This document shows, one piece after another, positions 7,672-15,338 of a stretch of DNA of 17,314 nucleotides (position 1 is its first letter; each line of letters starts with the position of its first letter). The position numbers and the translations under genes were made by a program. The stretch lies in the NCBI GenBank assembly GCA_900768635.1, contig CAAGDP010000210.1, positions 1 to 17,314 of the forward strand, given 5' to 3'. The DNA comes from Enterobacterales bacterium. GTDB taxonomy: Bacteria > Pseudomonadota > Gammaproteobacteria > Enterobacterales > Succinivibrionaceae. The notes beneath the pieces were generated by a model. That model saw nothing but the letters and a program-made list of their open reading frames with translations. It had not been told where the DNA came from and searched no databases.

Positions 7672-9354
7672 CTAATCCGGGGACTGGTTGTCGGTAAGAA
7701 GATCTCTGGCACTGGCCAGAGCATTTTCGGTGATGCGATCACCGCTTAACAGTCGGGCAATTTCCTTTTCCCGATCTGTATCTGAAAGCTCTATCATGGT
7801 GGTTTCGGTGCGACCTTCAACTACCTTTTTGGAAACAAAAAGCTGCCGCCGGGCCTGTGCAGCCACCTGAGGCAGATGGGTTACACAAAGCACCTGGGCT
7901 GATTCCCCCAGATTATAAAGCAGTTTGCCTACCACATTGGCGGTCTGTCCGGATATACCGGTATCTACCTCGTCAAAAATCAAAGTAGGCGTCTGCACCT
8001 GCTCTGCATGAATTTCCTGAATAGCCAGAGATATCCGGGAAAGTTCTCCGCCGGAAACAACCGAACTGAGGGGACCGGGTTCCTGACCGGGATTAATCCG
8101 TACCAGAAATTCAATATCATCATTACCCTGAACGGATGGCTGGCTGTCTGGGTTGAAATTTACGGCAATAGTAAATTCCCCAAAGGGCATCGCCAGTTCA
8201 TGCATATGGGATGTAATTTTTAATGCCAGATCCTGAGCACAGGCCGTGCGTTTTCGGGACAGTTCGGCTGAAGCGGACCGGTAGGCGGAAAGGGCTTCAG
8301 TAAGCTTCTTATTAAGACCGTCCAAATCGTCATCACTGCTGTTAAGATCGGCATATTCCTTTTTTAATTTACTGAAATGCTCCCAGAGTTTTTCCGGAGC
8401 TATATGGTATTTTCCCGCCAGATCGTCATAGCAGGCCAGACGTTTTTCCAGAAAGCTCATCCGTTCCGGATCAAACTCAATATTTTCACTGTAGCTTCGT
8501 ATTTCATTGTAGCTTTCTTCAATGGAAATCTCGGCGTCGCCAAGCATTTTTACAACATTATTCAGGTTAGGATCAACGGCTGCAATTTTATTCATAGCCT
8601 TAAGTGCCGAGCGAACTGCACTAAGAGCCGGATTTCGCTCGTCATCTTCCAGAAGCTGCATAGACAGGGCGCAGTTGCTGCGGATATCTTCCGTGCTGGC
8701 CATCCGGTTATATTCCAGCTCCAGATCTTCATATTCCTTTTCCCGGGGATCGGCTCTGCGTAATTCCTCCAGCTGAAATCCCAGAAGTTCTCTGCGGGCA
8801 ATAAACTGTTCCTCGTTTTCCTTCAGCTCCTTTAACCTTTGATCCAGTACTTTTACTTCTCCGGCAAGTTTTCCCAGCATTTCCTTATAGGTTTCAAAAC
8901 CTCCGTATTTATCCAGAATATCCAGCTGGTAACCGGATTTAAATAACAGCTGATGGGCATGCTGGCCGTGGATAATAATCAGTAATTCACCTAATCCCCG
9001 CAACTGGTTGAGAGGTACTGATGTTCCATTAATATAGGCCCGGGATTTGCCATCGGGAGTCAGAACCCGGCGGATAATTACCTCCTCATCTTCCAGCGGC
9101 AGATCTTTTTCCAAGAAAAAATTTTTAACCGCCTGAGAGCCGGTTACGTCAAATTCGGCACAGATTTCCGCCCGGGATTCTCCGGTACGTACGGCAGAGG
9201 AGTCGGCCCTTCCTCCCAGACACAGGCTGAGAGCATCAATGGCAATGGATTTGCCGGCGCCGGTTTCACCGGTGATACTGGTCATTCCGGGTTTAAATTC
9301 AATATCCAAATCTTTGACTATGGCAAAATTTTTAACCTTAAGGTGCGTCAGCAT
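7672..9354 (-). CDS. recN: DNA repair protein RecN
   Basis: RecN is an SMC-like ATPase acting at double-strand breaks, where it holds and organises DNA during RecA-dependent repair. The 560-residue product is of normal length. It shows an N-terminal Walker A GETGAGKS (29-36), a central coiled-coil region rich in Glu/Lys/Leu (about 150-400), the ABC signature VVSGGELSR (432-440), Walker B LIFDEVD (458-464), and the switch histidine in VCVTHLPQVAAQA-type sequence near residue 493. The start ATG follows CAGGA by 7 nt. It begins 17 nt after nadK ends, so the two are probably co-transcribed. No LexA box (CTGT-N8-ACAG) was found in that gap, unlike the strongly SOS-controlled E. coli gene. Confidence 0.97.
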   Translation of the reverse strand: MLTHLKVKNFAIVKDLDIEFKPGMTSITGETGAGKSIAIDALSLCLGGRADSSAVRTGESRAEICAEFDVTGSQAVKNFFLEKDLPLEDEEVIIRRVLTPDGKSRAYINGTSVPLNQLRGLGELLIIIHGQHAHQLLFKSGYQLDILDKYGGFETYKEMLGKLAGEVKVLDQRLKELKENEEQFIARRELLGFQLEELRRADPREKEYEDLELEYNRMASTEDIRSNCALSMQLLEDDERNPALSAVRSALKAMNKIAAVDPNLNNVVKMLGDAEISIEESYNEIRSYSENIEFDPERMSFLEKRLACYDDLAGKYHIAPEKLWEHFSKLKKEYADLNSSDDDLDGLNKKLTEALSAYRSASAELSRKRTACAQDLALKITSHMHELAMPFGEFTIAVNFNPDSQPSVQGNDDIEFLVRINPGQEPGPLSSVVSGGELSRISLAIQEIHAEQVQTPTLIFDEVDTGISGQTANVVGKLLYNLGESAQVLCVTHLPQVAAQARRQLFVSKKVVEGRTETTMIELSDTDREKEIARLLSGDRITENALASARDLLTDNQSPD

Positions 9355-9371
9355 TTATATATCCTGTTTCT

Positions 9372-10244
9372 TTAAAATAATTTTGTTCCCCATCCCAGTT
9401 TCTCCCGGAGAACATAATAATATGAATAGTTTTTAAGATGGATAAGAGTCAGGTGAACAGCACTTTTGCTGATCTGAATTTTCTGGTGAGGGGTTACAGT
9501 TACTGTAATCTGTCCGTCAATGGCCACTTCGCTGCCTTCATCCCCCAGAAAGTCGATGGTCACACGGTGATCATTACTAATCACTATAGGCCGGTTACTT
9601 AAAGTGTGGGGAAACATAGGAATCAGGCAGAAAGCTTCAATATCCGGAGTCATAATCGGACCGCCGGCGGATAGTGCATAGGCTGTGGATCCGGTAGGGG
9701 AGCAGATGATAATGCCGTCAGCTTTTTGGCTGTTCATAAAGGAGTCATCAATATATACTTCAAACTCAATCATATGGGCAATTTTGTAGGGATGAACCAC
9801 AGCCTCATTAAGTGCCTGATGAGTTTCCAGTATAATACCGTCCTCCATTACCGACACATCCAGAAGCGGACGCTGTTCTGCAATGTAATTTCCCCTGAGG
9901 ACTTCTGACAGATCATCTTCAAATTTAGTGGGTTTCAAATCGGTTAAAAAGCCAAGATGTCCACGGTTTACCCCTATAACCGGTACTTTATAGCGGGAAA
10001 GTACCCGGGTGGCTCCCAGCATACTGCCGTCGCCTCCCACCACAATTGCCAGATCGGCAGACTTGCCCAGCTCATCTACCGGCATACTTATTACATCTGT
10101 AAGGTGGTAAACTTTGGTTATGCGATCCTCCACCAGTACCTCACAGCCCTGCTGCTGCAGAAATTTAATAAGGCGGCTTATGGTCTGCTTGAAGGAATTG
10201 CCTTTGCGGGGCAGTCCCAGCAGGGCAACTTTGTTAAAAATCAT
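9372..10244 (-). CDS. nadK: NAD kinase
   Basis: NAD kinase phosphorylates NAD to NADP with ATP and sets the cell's NADP(H) pool. The 290 residues (292 in E. coli) carry the family hallmarks: VVGGDGSMLGATRVL (GGDGS at 70-74), the NE motif in QALNEAVVH (146-147), the glycine-rich CSPTGSTAYALSAGGPI (182-197), and AIDGQ near the C terminus. The start ATG has only a weak ribosome site. It is the first gene of the nadK-recN-bamE run. In E. coli it stands close to divergent grpE; here the relic of an IS607-type recombinase lies directly upstream and may now contain its promoter. Confidence 0.97.
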   Translation of the reverse strand: MIFNKVALLGLPRKGNSFKQTISRLIKFLQQQGCEVLVEDRITKVYHLTDVISMPVDELGKSADLAIVVGGDGSMLGATRVLSRYKVPVIGVNRGHLGFLTDLKPTKFEDDLSEVLRGNYIAEQRPLLDVSVMEDGIILETHQALNEAVVHPYKIAHMIEFEVYIDDSFMNSQKADGIIICSPTGSTAYALSAGGPIMTPDIEAFCLIPMFPHTLSNRPIVISNDHRVTIDFLGDEGSEVAIDGQITVTVTPHQKIQISKSAVHLTLIHLKNYSYYYVLREKLGWGTKLF

Positions 10245-10263
10245 ATCATCCCGCTATTCTGGA

Positions 10264-10293
10264 TCTATAAAAATATCTAAAATTCCGTACCAA
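10264..10293 (-). promoter_or_regulatory. candidate promoter of nadK
   Basis: On the minus strand TTGGTA (10293-10288), an 18-nt spacer and TATAGA (10269-10264) lie just upstream of nadK, giving a very short leader of about 12 nt. The sequence falls at the far end of the IS607 relic's reading frames. Moderate match only. Confidence 0.35.
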
Positions 10294-10320
10294 ATCAGGC
10301 CGTCACCAAAGAAAGTGCGG

Positions 10321-10891
10321 CAATATTTCACGCTTTTCTGCAGGTTTTCCAGCATCTTCCGGTTCTTTTTGCTTCTTCTTCAAAGGATGATTCGTCTTCT
10401 CCTTTGAGATAATCACCACTTCCTGCCCCTGGGCTTCGCAGATTGAAAAATCAGTTCAGCTCCAAATCTTAATAATCTGTCCCGGCGGGTAAGAACCGGT
10501 CTTTTGACATTGTTATCAAGGATTTATTGATTAGTGAAGTCAGTCCTTTTTTGCAGTAATTCAAACCTGAACCAAAATCGGTTATAAGTTCATACCGGTA
10601 CGGCAGCCTCGTTCAGCGCAGTACAATTCCAAAACCTGAGACGGTCTTTTAAGATCCTCTTTCCTGTCAGGTGAGCTTACTCCGGCGCAGGCAAAGGTAA
10701 TTCTTTCATCCTTTTCAATTTGTGGCAGCTCTTTTCCGCCGAACCTCAGAAATTTTTCCCGGTTATATCTTCTTGTTCCGTCCGGAGAAATACCGTCAGG
10801 TTTAATTTTCCGGATTTTCCCAGTTGCGTAAAGTCTGAACGTGAACCCTGGGTAACTCCGCAGCCTGACCCATGGAAAAATTTTTACTCAT
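10321..10891 (-). pseudogene. decayed IS607-family serine recombinase (tnpA)
   Basis: Read on the minus strand and joined across frames, this is an IS607-type TnpA. It opens with a MerR-like helix-turn-helix: MSKNFSMGQAAELP, then VHVQTLRNWE (10891-10817). Two one-base losses in A-runs follow. It resumes as KPDGISPDGTRRYNREKF and AGVSSPDRKEDLKRPSQV, the resolvase nucleophile region, but with Gly in place of the usual Arg of YARVSS, up to a stop near 10582. Further fragments in other frames are YELITDFGSGLNYCKKGL (from 10594), VLTRRDRLLRFGAELIFQ (about 10496-10443), CEAQGQEVVIISKEK (from 10440) and SKKNRKMLENLQKSVK (from 10373). The usual DVLEIITVFSARLYG stretch before the last fragment is missing, so a small deletion is inferred. 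At least five frame breaks make it non-functional. No tnpB partner is seen between it and nadK. Confidence 0.87.
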
Positions 10892-11340
10892 TGCTCCATA
10901 CCCATAAATATTTTGAATAATTATAAGTTATTTATAGATTCAATAAAACGATCCTCAGTCCGTGATAACCCGGTTTCAGGTAACAGAAGTTTTCCTTCAG
11001 CCGGTGTTTCTGTGATGTTACCACAACAGGGCTGCTATTTGTGTGCGGTATGATGCGAATTATCAACATTTGCCGCAAGGCTTCATCTCCTGTCATCTAG
11101 TGTTTTTGATGCAAGGTTATATTACGGGCTGGCCGACAGAATAATTTCCAGTCAGATAAACATGGAACCCACCTGTGGCAATATGCAGGTCAAGTCATAA
11201 GGACCGGGTGGAGTTCCCAATCTCATAAACAAAAATCTATACTCCGGATTAGTTGCTGTTAAAATAATTATCAATATCTTATTGATTTTAAAGAAAAATA
11301 TTTAAATTTTGCAGCTTTTTAATTTTTTTAAACCCCAGGA
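10892..11340. other. gene-free region between the tnpA relic and the grpE promoter
   Basis: No intact ORF is seen. Two inverted-repeat structures are present. One pairs GGTAA (10979-10983) with TTACC (11018-11022) and CAGAA (10984-10988) with TTCTG (11008-11012), with a 5-nt bulge. The other, 11164-11217, is listed separately. The last 100 bases become very AT-rich, as is common upstream of a strong promoter. Parts are probably the outer end of the same mobile element as the tnpA relic, but no boundary can be fixed. Confidence 0.5.
11164..11217. other. compact inverted-repeat structure of unknown nature
   Basis: GGAAC-CCACC (11164-11173) pairs with GGTGG-GTTCC (11207-11211 and 11213-11217) over 10 bp with one bulged A. 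Inside, GGTC (11188-11191) pairs with GACC (11202-11205), and a small GCA/TGC hairpin is possible at 11178-11186. It could be a transposon end, part of an omega-RNA-like element or another structured RNA. It lies upstream of the grpE heat-shock promoter and so is not in that transcript. Confidence 0.45.
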
Positions 11341-11370
11341 CTTGAAATATCCGGGCTCATCCCCCATATA
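11341..11370 (+). promoter_or_regulatory. sigma-32 (RpoH) heat-shock promoter of grpE
   Basis: A perfect CTTGAAA (11341-11347), a 14-nt spacer and CCCCATATA (11362-11370) match the RpoH consensus. The expected start near 11377 leaves a leader of about 24 nt before grpE. It is the only such promoter seen in the chaperone block, so it probably serves dnaK as well, by read-through. Confidence 0.93.
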
Positions 11371-11400
11371 AGATTAGAGTTAAGTAATAAGAGGTTTAAA

Positions 11401-12015
11401 ATGTCACAACAGGAAGATCAGCAGGTACAGCAACAGGCTGAAGAACTTAAGGAAAATGTCCAGGCACAGGATACCCAGTCAGCAGAGCAGACTGAACAGA
11501 ATACAGCTTCTGATGCAGATGTGGTATCTCAGCTTACCTCCAGGGTTGAAGCTCTGGCCTGTGAATTGAAAAAGGTCAAGGAAAATGAACTTCGGGCCTA
11601 TGCGGAAATGGAAAATCTCCGTAAACGTACTCAGACTGATGTGGAAAAGGCTCATAAGTTTGCATTAAGCGGCTTTACCAAGGATCTTCTGCCGGTTATT
11701 GATGCGCTGGAAAAGGCTTTGGACAGCATTGACGGAGAGAATGAGCTTTTTGCCAATATTAATGAAGGTGTAAATATTACTCTTAAGAGCCTTATGAGTG
11801 TTGTTTCCAAGTACGGACTGGAACAGCTTAATCCGGTAGGTGAGGCTTTTGATCCTAATACCCAGCATGCCATTCAGATGGTAGATGCCGGTCCGAATGC
11901 TAAACCTAATACGGTTCTTGATGTGGTTCAGAAGGGCTACAACCTTAACGGTCGTAATATCAGACCTGCAATGGTAGTGGTGAGCAAGCCTCAGTCCATT
12001 GAAACTCAGGTTTAA
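11401..12015 (+). CDS. grpE: nucleotide exchange factor GrpE
   Basis: GrpE is a dimeric cochaperone that releases ADP from DnaK and sets the speed of the Hsp70 cycle. Of the 204 residues, about 1-45 are Gln/Glu-rich and probably disordered, about 40-95 form the long coiled-coil helix (ELKKVKENELRAYAEMENLR), followed by the four-helix-bundle segment DLLPVIDALEKAL. The C-terminal beta domain ends in FDPNTQHAIQM, KGYNLNGRNIRPAMVVVSKP, the family's best-conserved part. An AAGAGG ribosome site lies 6 nt upstream. It is the first gene after the heat-shock promoter, with dnaK 97 nt downstream. Confidence 0.98.
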   Translation: MSQQEDQQVQQQAEELKENVQAQDTQSAEQTEQNTASDADVVSQLTSRVEALACELKKVKENELRAYAEMENLRKRTQTDVEKAHKFALSGFTKDLLPVIDALEKALDSIDGENELFANINEGVNITLKSLMSVVSKYGLEQLNPVGEAFDPNTQHAIQMVDAGPNAKPNTVLDVVQKGYNLNGRNIRPAMVVVSKPQSIETQV

Positions 12016-12046
12016 TTTTTTTACAGAATTAATTTGAAATTTAAAA

Positions 12047-12078
12047 ATCTGTCCGCATATGTATAGTTAGAGACAGAT
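12047..12078 (+). other. hairpin between grpE and dnaK
   Basis: ATCTGTC (12047-12053) pairs with GACAGAT (12072-12078) over 7 bp with an 18-nt loop. There is no T-tract, so it is more likely an mRNA-processing or stability element than a terminator. A weak TTGAAA (12034-12039)/TATGTA (12058-12063) pair with 18 nt between could be an extra dnaK promoter overlapping it. Confidence 0.4.
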
Positions 12079-12112
12079 AAAAGTTTAAGAAAACAAAGGA
12101 GTTTTAAATATT

Positions 12113-14041
12113 ATGGGTAAGATTATTGGTATTGACTTGGGCACAACCAATTCTTGCGTTGCTGTAATGGATGGTGATCATGCCAAGGTTCTGGAGAATT
12201 CAGAAGGCCAGCGTACCACCCCATCTATTATTGCTTACACAAATGACGGTGAAATTCTGGTAGGTGATGTAGCCAAAAGACAGGCTGTAACCAATGCCAA
12301 AAATACTTTATATGCAATCAAGCGTCTTATCGGCCGTCGTTTTAACGATGCTGAAGTTCAGCGTGATAAGGGTGTTATGCCGTTTGATATTGTCAGCGCT
12401 GATAACGGCGATGCCTGGGTTGAAGTAAAGGGCAAGAAAATGGCCCCTCCACAGATTTCTGCCGAAGTTCTGAAGAAGATGAAGAAGACTGCAGAAGATA
12501 TTCTGGGAGAAAAGGTTACTGAAGCAGTTATTACTGTTCCTGCATACTTTAATGATGCTCAGCGTCAGGCAACCAAGGATGCCGGTCGTATTGCAGGCCT
12601 GGAGGTAAAGCGTATTATTAACGAACCTACTGCAGCTGCCTTTGCTTACGGTGTTAATAATGTCAAGGGTGACAAGACCATTGCGGTATATGACCTGGGT
12701 GGCGGTACTTTCGATATCTCCATTATTGAAATCAGCGAAATGGATGGCGATAAGAGCTTTGAAGTTCTGGCAACCAACGGTGATACTCATCTGGGTGGTG
12801 AAGATATCGACAGCCGTATTATCAACTACATTGCTGACGAATTCCAAAAGTCCAACGGGGTTGATCTTCGTGCCGATCAGCTGGCTCTGCAACGTCTTAA
12901 GGAAGCTGCAGAAAAGGCTAAGATTGAACTGTCATCTGCCCAGCAGACTGAAATCAATCTGCCATATATCACTGCTGATGCATCCGGTCCAAAGCACCTT
13001 AATATGAAGATGACCCGTTCCAAGCTGGAATCTCTGGTGGAAGATCTGGTACTTAAGACCATTGAACCGGTTAAGAAGGCTATCAATGACTCCGGCAAGA
13101 GCCTGAATGAAATCGACGAAGTTATTCTTGTAGGCGGTCAGACCCGTATGCCTTTTGTTCAGAAGGTTGTGGCTGAATACTTCCACAAGGAACCTCGTAA
13201 GGATGTAAATCCTGATGAAGCTGTTGCTCTCGGTGCTGCCATTCAGGGTGGCGTACTTTCCGGAACCAAGCGTGACGTGCTGCTTCTGGATGTAACTCCG
13301 CTGTCACTGGGTATTGAAACCATGGGTCAGGTAATGACTACTCTTATTGAGAAGAACACTACCATTCCTACCAAGAAGACTCAGGTATTCTCTACCGCAG
13401 AGGATAATCAGCCGGCTGTTACCATTCATGTTCTCCAGGGTGAACGTAAGCAGGCTAATCTGAACAAGTCTCTGGGACAGTTTAATCTGGATGGTATTGC
13501 TCCGGCTCCCCGTGGTGTTCCTCAGATTGAAGTTACCTTTGATATTGATGCGGATGGTATCCTCCACGTATCCGCAAAGGATAAAAACACCGGTAAGGAA
13601 CAGAATATTACCATTAAGGCATCTTCCGGACTGTCTGATGATGATATTCAGCGTATGATCCACGAAGCTGAGGCAAATGCTGAAGAAGATAAGAAGTTTG
13701 AAGAGTTGGTGAAGGCCAAGAACAATGCTGACCATGCTGCTCACGAAATCAGAAAGGATCTGGATGAAGCAGGTTCTGCTGTAAGTCCGGCTGATCGTGA
13801 AAAGATTGAAGCTGCTCTGGCTGCTCTGGAAACTGCTGCCAAGGGTAATGACAAAGCAGCCATCGATCAGAAGATGAACGATCTGCTTCAGGCAAGTCAG
13901 TCTCTTGCTCAGGCTAAAGCACAGGCCCAGGCTCAGGCTCAGGCTTCTCAATCCGGAGCTTCTGCTCAGGCTCAGTCTTCAGGTAACGCAAACGGCAAAG
14001 ATGATGATATAATCGATGCCGAATTTGAAGAAAAGAAATAA
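12113..14041 (+). CDS. dnaK: molecular chaperone DnaK (Hsp70)
   Basis: DnaK is the ATP-driven Hsp70 that binds exposed hydrophobic segments; it works with DnaJ and GrpE encoded alongside. The 642 residues align over the full E. coli length. They show GIDLGTTNSCVAV at the start (D8), VITVPAYFNDAQRQATKDAG, INEPTAAAFAYG (E171), YDLGGGTFDISI (T199), VGGQTRMP, and the substrate domain opening with DVTPLSLGIET. The C-terminal lid ends in a Gln/Ala/Ser-rich flexible tail (about 595-628) and the conserved acidic end DDDIIDAEFEEKK. AAGGAG lies 11 nt before the ATG, a slightly long gap in AT-rich sequence. Expression is expected mainly from the heat-shock promoter upstream of grpE. Two hairpins follow it before dnaJ. 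Confidence 0.99.
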   Translation: MGKIIGIDLGTTNSCVAVMDGDHAKVLENSEGQRTTPSIIAYTNDGEILVGDVAKRQAVTNAKNTLYAIKRLIGRRFNDAEVQRDKGVMPFDIVSADNGDAWVEVKGKKMAPPQISAEVLKKMKKTAEDILGEKVTEAVITVPAYFNDAQRQATKDAGRIAGLEVKRIINEPTAAAFAYGVNNVKGDKTIAVYDLGGGTFDISIIEISEMDGDKSFEVLATNGDTHLGGEDIDSRIINYIADEFQKSNGVDLRADQLALQRLKEAAEKAKIELSSAQQTEINLPYITADASGPKHLNMKMTRSKLESLVEDLVLKTIEPVKKAINDSGKSLNEIDEVILVGGQTRMPFVQKVVAEYFHKEPRKDVNPDEAVALGAAIQGGVLSGTKRDVLLLDVTPLSLGIETMGQVMTTLIEKNTTIPTKKTQVFSTAEDNQPAVTIHVLQGERKQANLNKSLGQFNLDGIAPAPRGVPQIEVTFDIDADGILHVSAKDKNTGKEQNITIKASSGLSDDDIQRMIHEAEANAEEDKKFEELVKAKNNADHAAHEIRKDLDEAGSAVSPADREKIEAALAALETAAKGNDKAAIDQKMNDLLQASQSLAQAKAQAQAQAQASQSGASAQAQSSGNANGKDDDIIDAEFEEKK

Positions 14042-14086
14042 TTAAGTTGCTTATAAGCGGTATGCTTAGCAAGCTATAAGCTTAAT
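14041..14086 (+). other. upstream hairpin of the dnaK-dnaJ spacer (possible antiterminator partner)
   Basis: ATTAA (14041-14045) and GCTTATA (14049-14055) pair with TATAAGC (14075-14081) and TTAAT (14082-14086). Its loop holds GGTATGC (14059-14065), an exact complement of GCATACC (14094-14100) in the left arm of the following terminator. The two pairings cannot both form. Confidence 0.5.
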
Positions 14087-14090
14087 ACCA

Positions 14091-14130
14091 GGCGCATACC
14101 AGGAAGCTGGTATGTGCCTTTGGGTTTTTG
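14091..14130 (+). terminator. terminator or attenuator between dnaK and dnaJ
   Basis: A 12-bp stem (14091-14102 with 14107-14118, one G-T pair) with a GAAG tetraloop is followed by TTTGGGTTTTTG. It looks like a strong intrinsic terminator and would limit dnaJ-greA transcription relative to dnaK. No good promoter was found between it and dnaJ, so partial read-through is the simplest explanation for dnaJ expression. Confidence 0.88.
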
Positions 14131-14151
14131 TTTGTCAGCGGTTGAATAGAT

Positions 14152-15330
14152 ATGAAGGACTACTACAAGATTTTAGGTGTTGATAAGCAGGCTACTGATG
14201 CAGATCTGAAAAAAGCTTATCGTCATCTTGCCATGAAATATCATCCAGATCGTAATCCTGATGATCCGAAAAAAGCAGAAGAGAAATTTAAGGAAGTAAA
14301 GGAAGCTTACGAAGTTCTGTCTGATCCTCAGAAACGTCAGATGGTGGATCAGGGAATTGATCCCAATGATCCTCAGACCGGAGGTTTTGGCGGTGGCTTT
14401 GGCGGATTCCATGGCGGAGCTGATTTCGGTGATATATTCGGGGATGTATTCGGAGATATTTTCGGAGGTCGGGGACATCGTGCGCAGCGCAGGGAAATGC
14501 GTGGTTCTGACTTAAAATATGAGATAGAAATTTCTCTTGAAGAAGCTGTTCAGGGTTGCAAGAAAGATATTCAGTTTGAGTCATATGATTCCTGTCCTGA
14601 CTGTCATGGATCCGGATCCAAGGATTCTTCCGGAACAGAAATTTGTCCTCATTGTCATGGTACTGGCACTATCAGAACCAGTAGTGGCTTTTTCACCCAG
14701 ATTATTGACTGTCCTCATTGTCATGGTCTTGGTAAAATTATTAAAAATCCTTGCCCTAAGTGTCATGGAGAAGGCCGGGTTAAAAAGCGTCGTACTGTTA
14801 CCGTAACAGTCCCTGCCGGTATAGATGACGGACAACGTCTGCGTCTTACCGGTCAGGGCGAAGCTGCACCTATGGGTGGTCAGCCGGGTGATTTGTATGT
14901 TCAGTTCTATATTAAGGAACATCCGATTTTCAAGCGTCGTGATACCAATCTGTACTGTGAAATCCCTATCAGCTTTGCAACTGCAGCTTTAGGTGGAACT
15001 ATTGATGTTCCAACGCTTTCCGGAACTGCCTCATTAAAGATCCCGGCTGAAACCCAGACCGGTAAAATGTTCCGTTTAAGAGGTAAGGGTGTTAAAGCTT
15101 ACGGCACCGGAATTGTGGGTGATTTGATTGTTCAGGTTACCGTGGAAACCCCTGTTAAACTTAACAAGCAACAGTCCGAACTTCTCAGACAATTTGATGA
15201 ATCTTTAAATGGCGGAAAAAAACCTTCCGGAATTAAAGATTCAACACAAACTCCTAAGTCCGGCGGATTTTTAAATGCAGTATCTCAGTTTTTGGATAAT
15301 GTTCTGGGAAAGAATAATAAAAAGGATTAA
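14152..15330 (+). CDS. dnaJ: chaperone DnaJ (Hsp40, type I)
   Basis: DnaJ delivers substrates to DnaK and stimulates its ATPase. The 392 residues have the full type I architecture: a J domain (1-70) with HPD at 31-33, a Gly/Phe region (77-107) with tandem DIFGD/DVFGD units, a zinc-binding domain with four CxxCxGxG motifs (C148/C151, C165/C168, C187/C190, C201/C204), and the C-terminal beta-sandwich substrate domains. The start ATG is fixed by the conserved MKDYYKILGV opening, but no clear ribosome site precedes it, which suggests modest translation. A strong hairpin terminator lies 22 nt upstream. greA follows after 8 nt. Confidence 0.99.
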   Translation: MKDYYKILGVDKQATDADLKKAYRHLAMKYHPDRNPDDPKKAEEKFKEVKEAYEVLSDPQKRQMVDQGIDPNDPQTGGFGGGFGGFHGGADFGDIFGDVFGDIFGGRGHRAQRREMRGSDLKYEIEISLEEAVQGCKKDIQFESYDSCPDCHGSGSKDSSGTEICPHCHGTGTIRTSSGFFTQIIDCPHCHGLGKIIKNPCPKCHGEGRVKKRRTVTVTVPAGIDDGQRLRLTGQGEAAPMGGQPGDLYVQFYIKEHPIFKRRDTNLYCEIPISFATAALGGTIDVPTLSGTASLKIPAETQTGKMFRLRGKGVKAYGTGIVGDLIVQVTVETPVKLNKQQSELLRQFDESLNGGKKPSGIKDSTQTPKSGGFLNAVSQFLDNVLGKNNKKD

Positions 15331-15338
15331 TTTCGATT

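Noticed and set aside
10720..10920. 66-codon plus-strand frame
   Set aside because: It is the antisense shadow of the tnpA relic, which reads as recombinase on the other strand.
10980..11240. Plus-strand remnant of a tnpB C-terminus
   Set aside because: A few residues before a stop near 11198 look vaguely like a TnpB tail, but no zinc-finger cysteines or DRD motif could be placed in order. Too weak to call.
13304..13951. 215-codon minus-strand frame
   Set aside because: Long antisense frames are common opposite dnaK because of its codon use. No ribosome site or family match.
13911..13980. Repeat of CAGGCT-type hexamers in dnaK
   Set aside because: Simply the codons of the Gln/Ala-rich DnaK tail, a common feature of the family.
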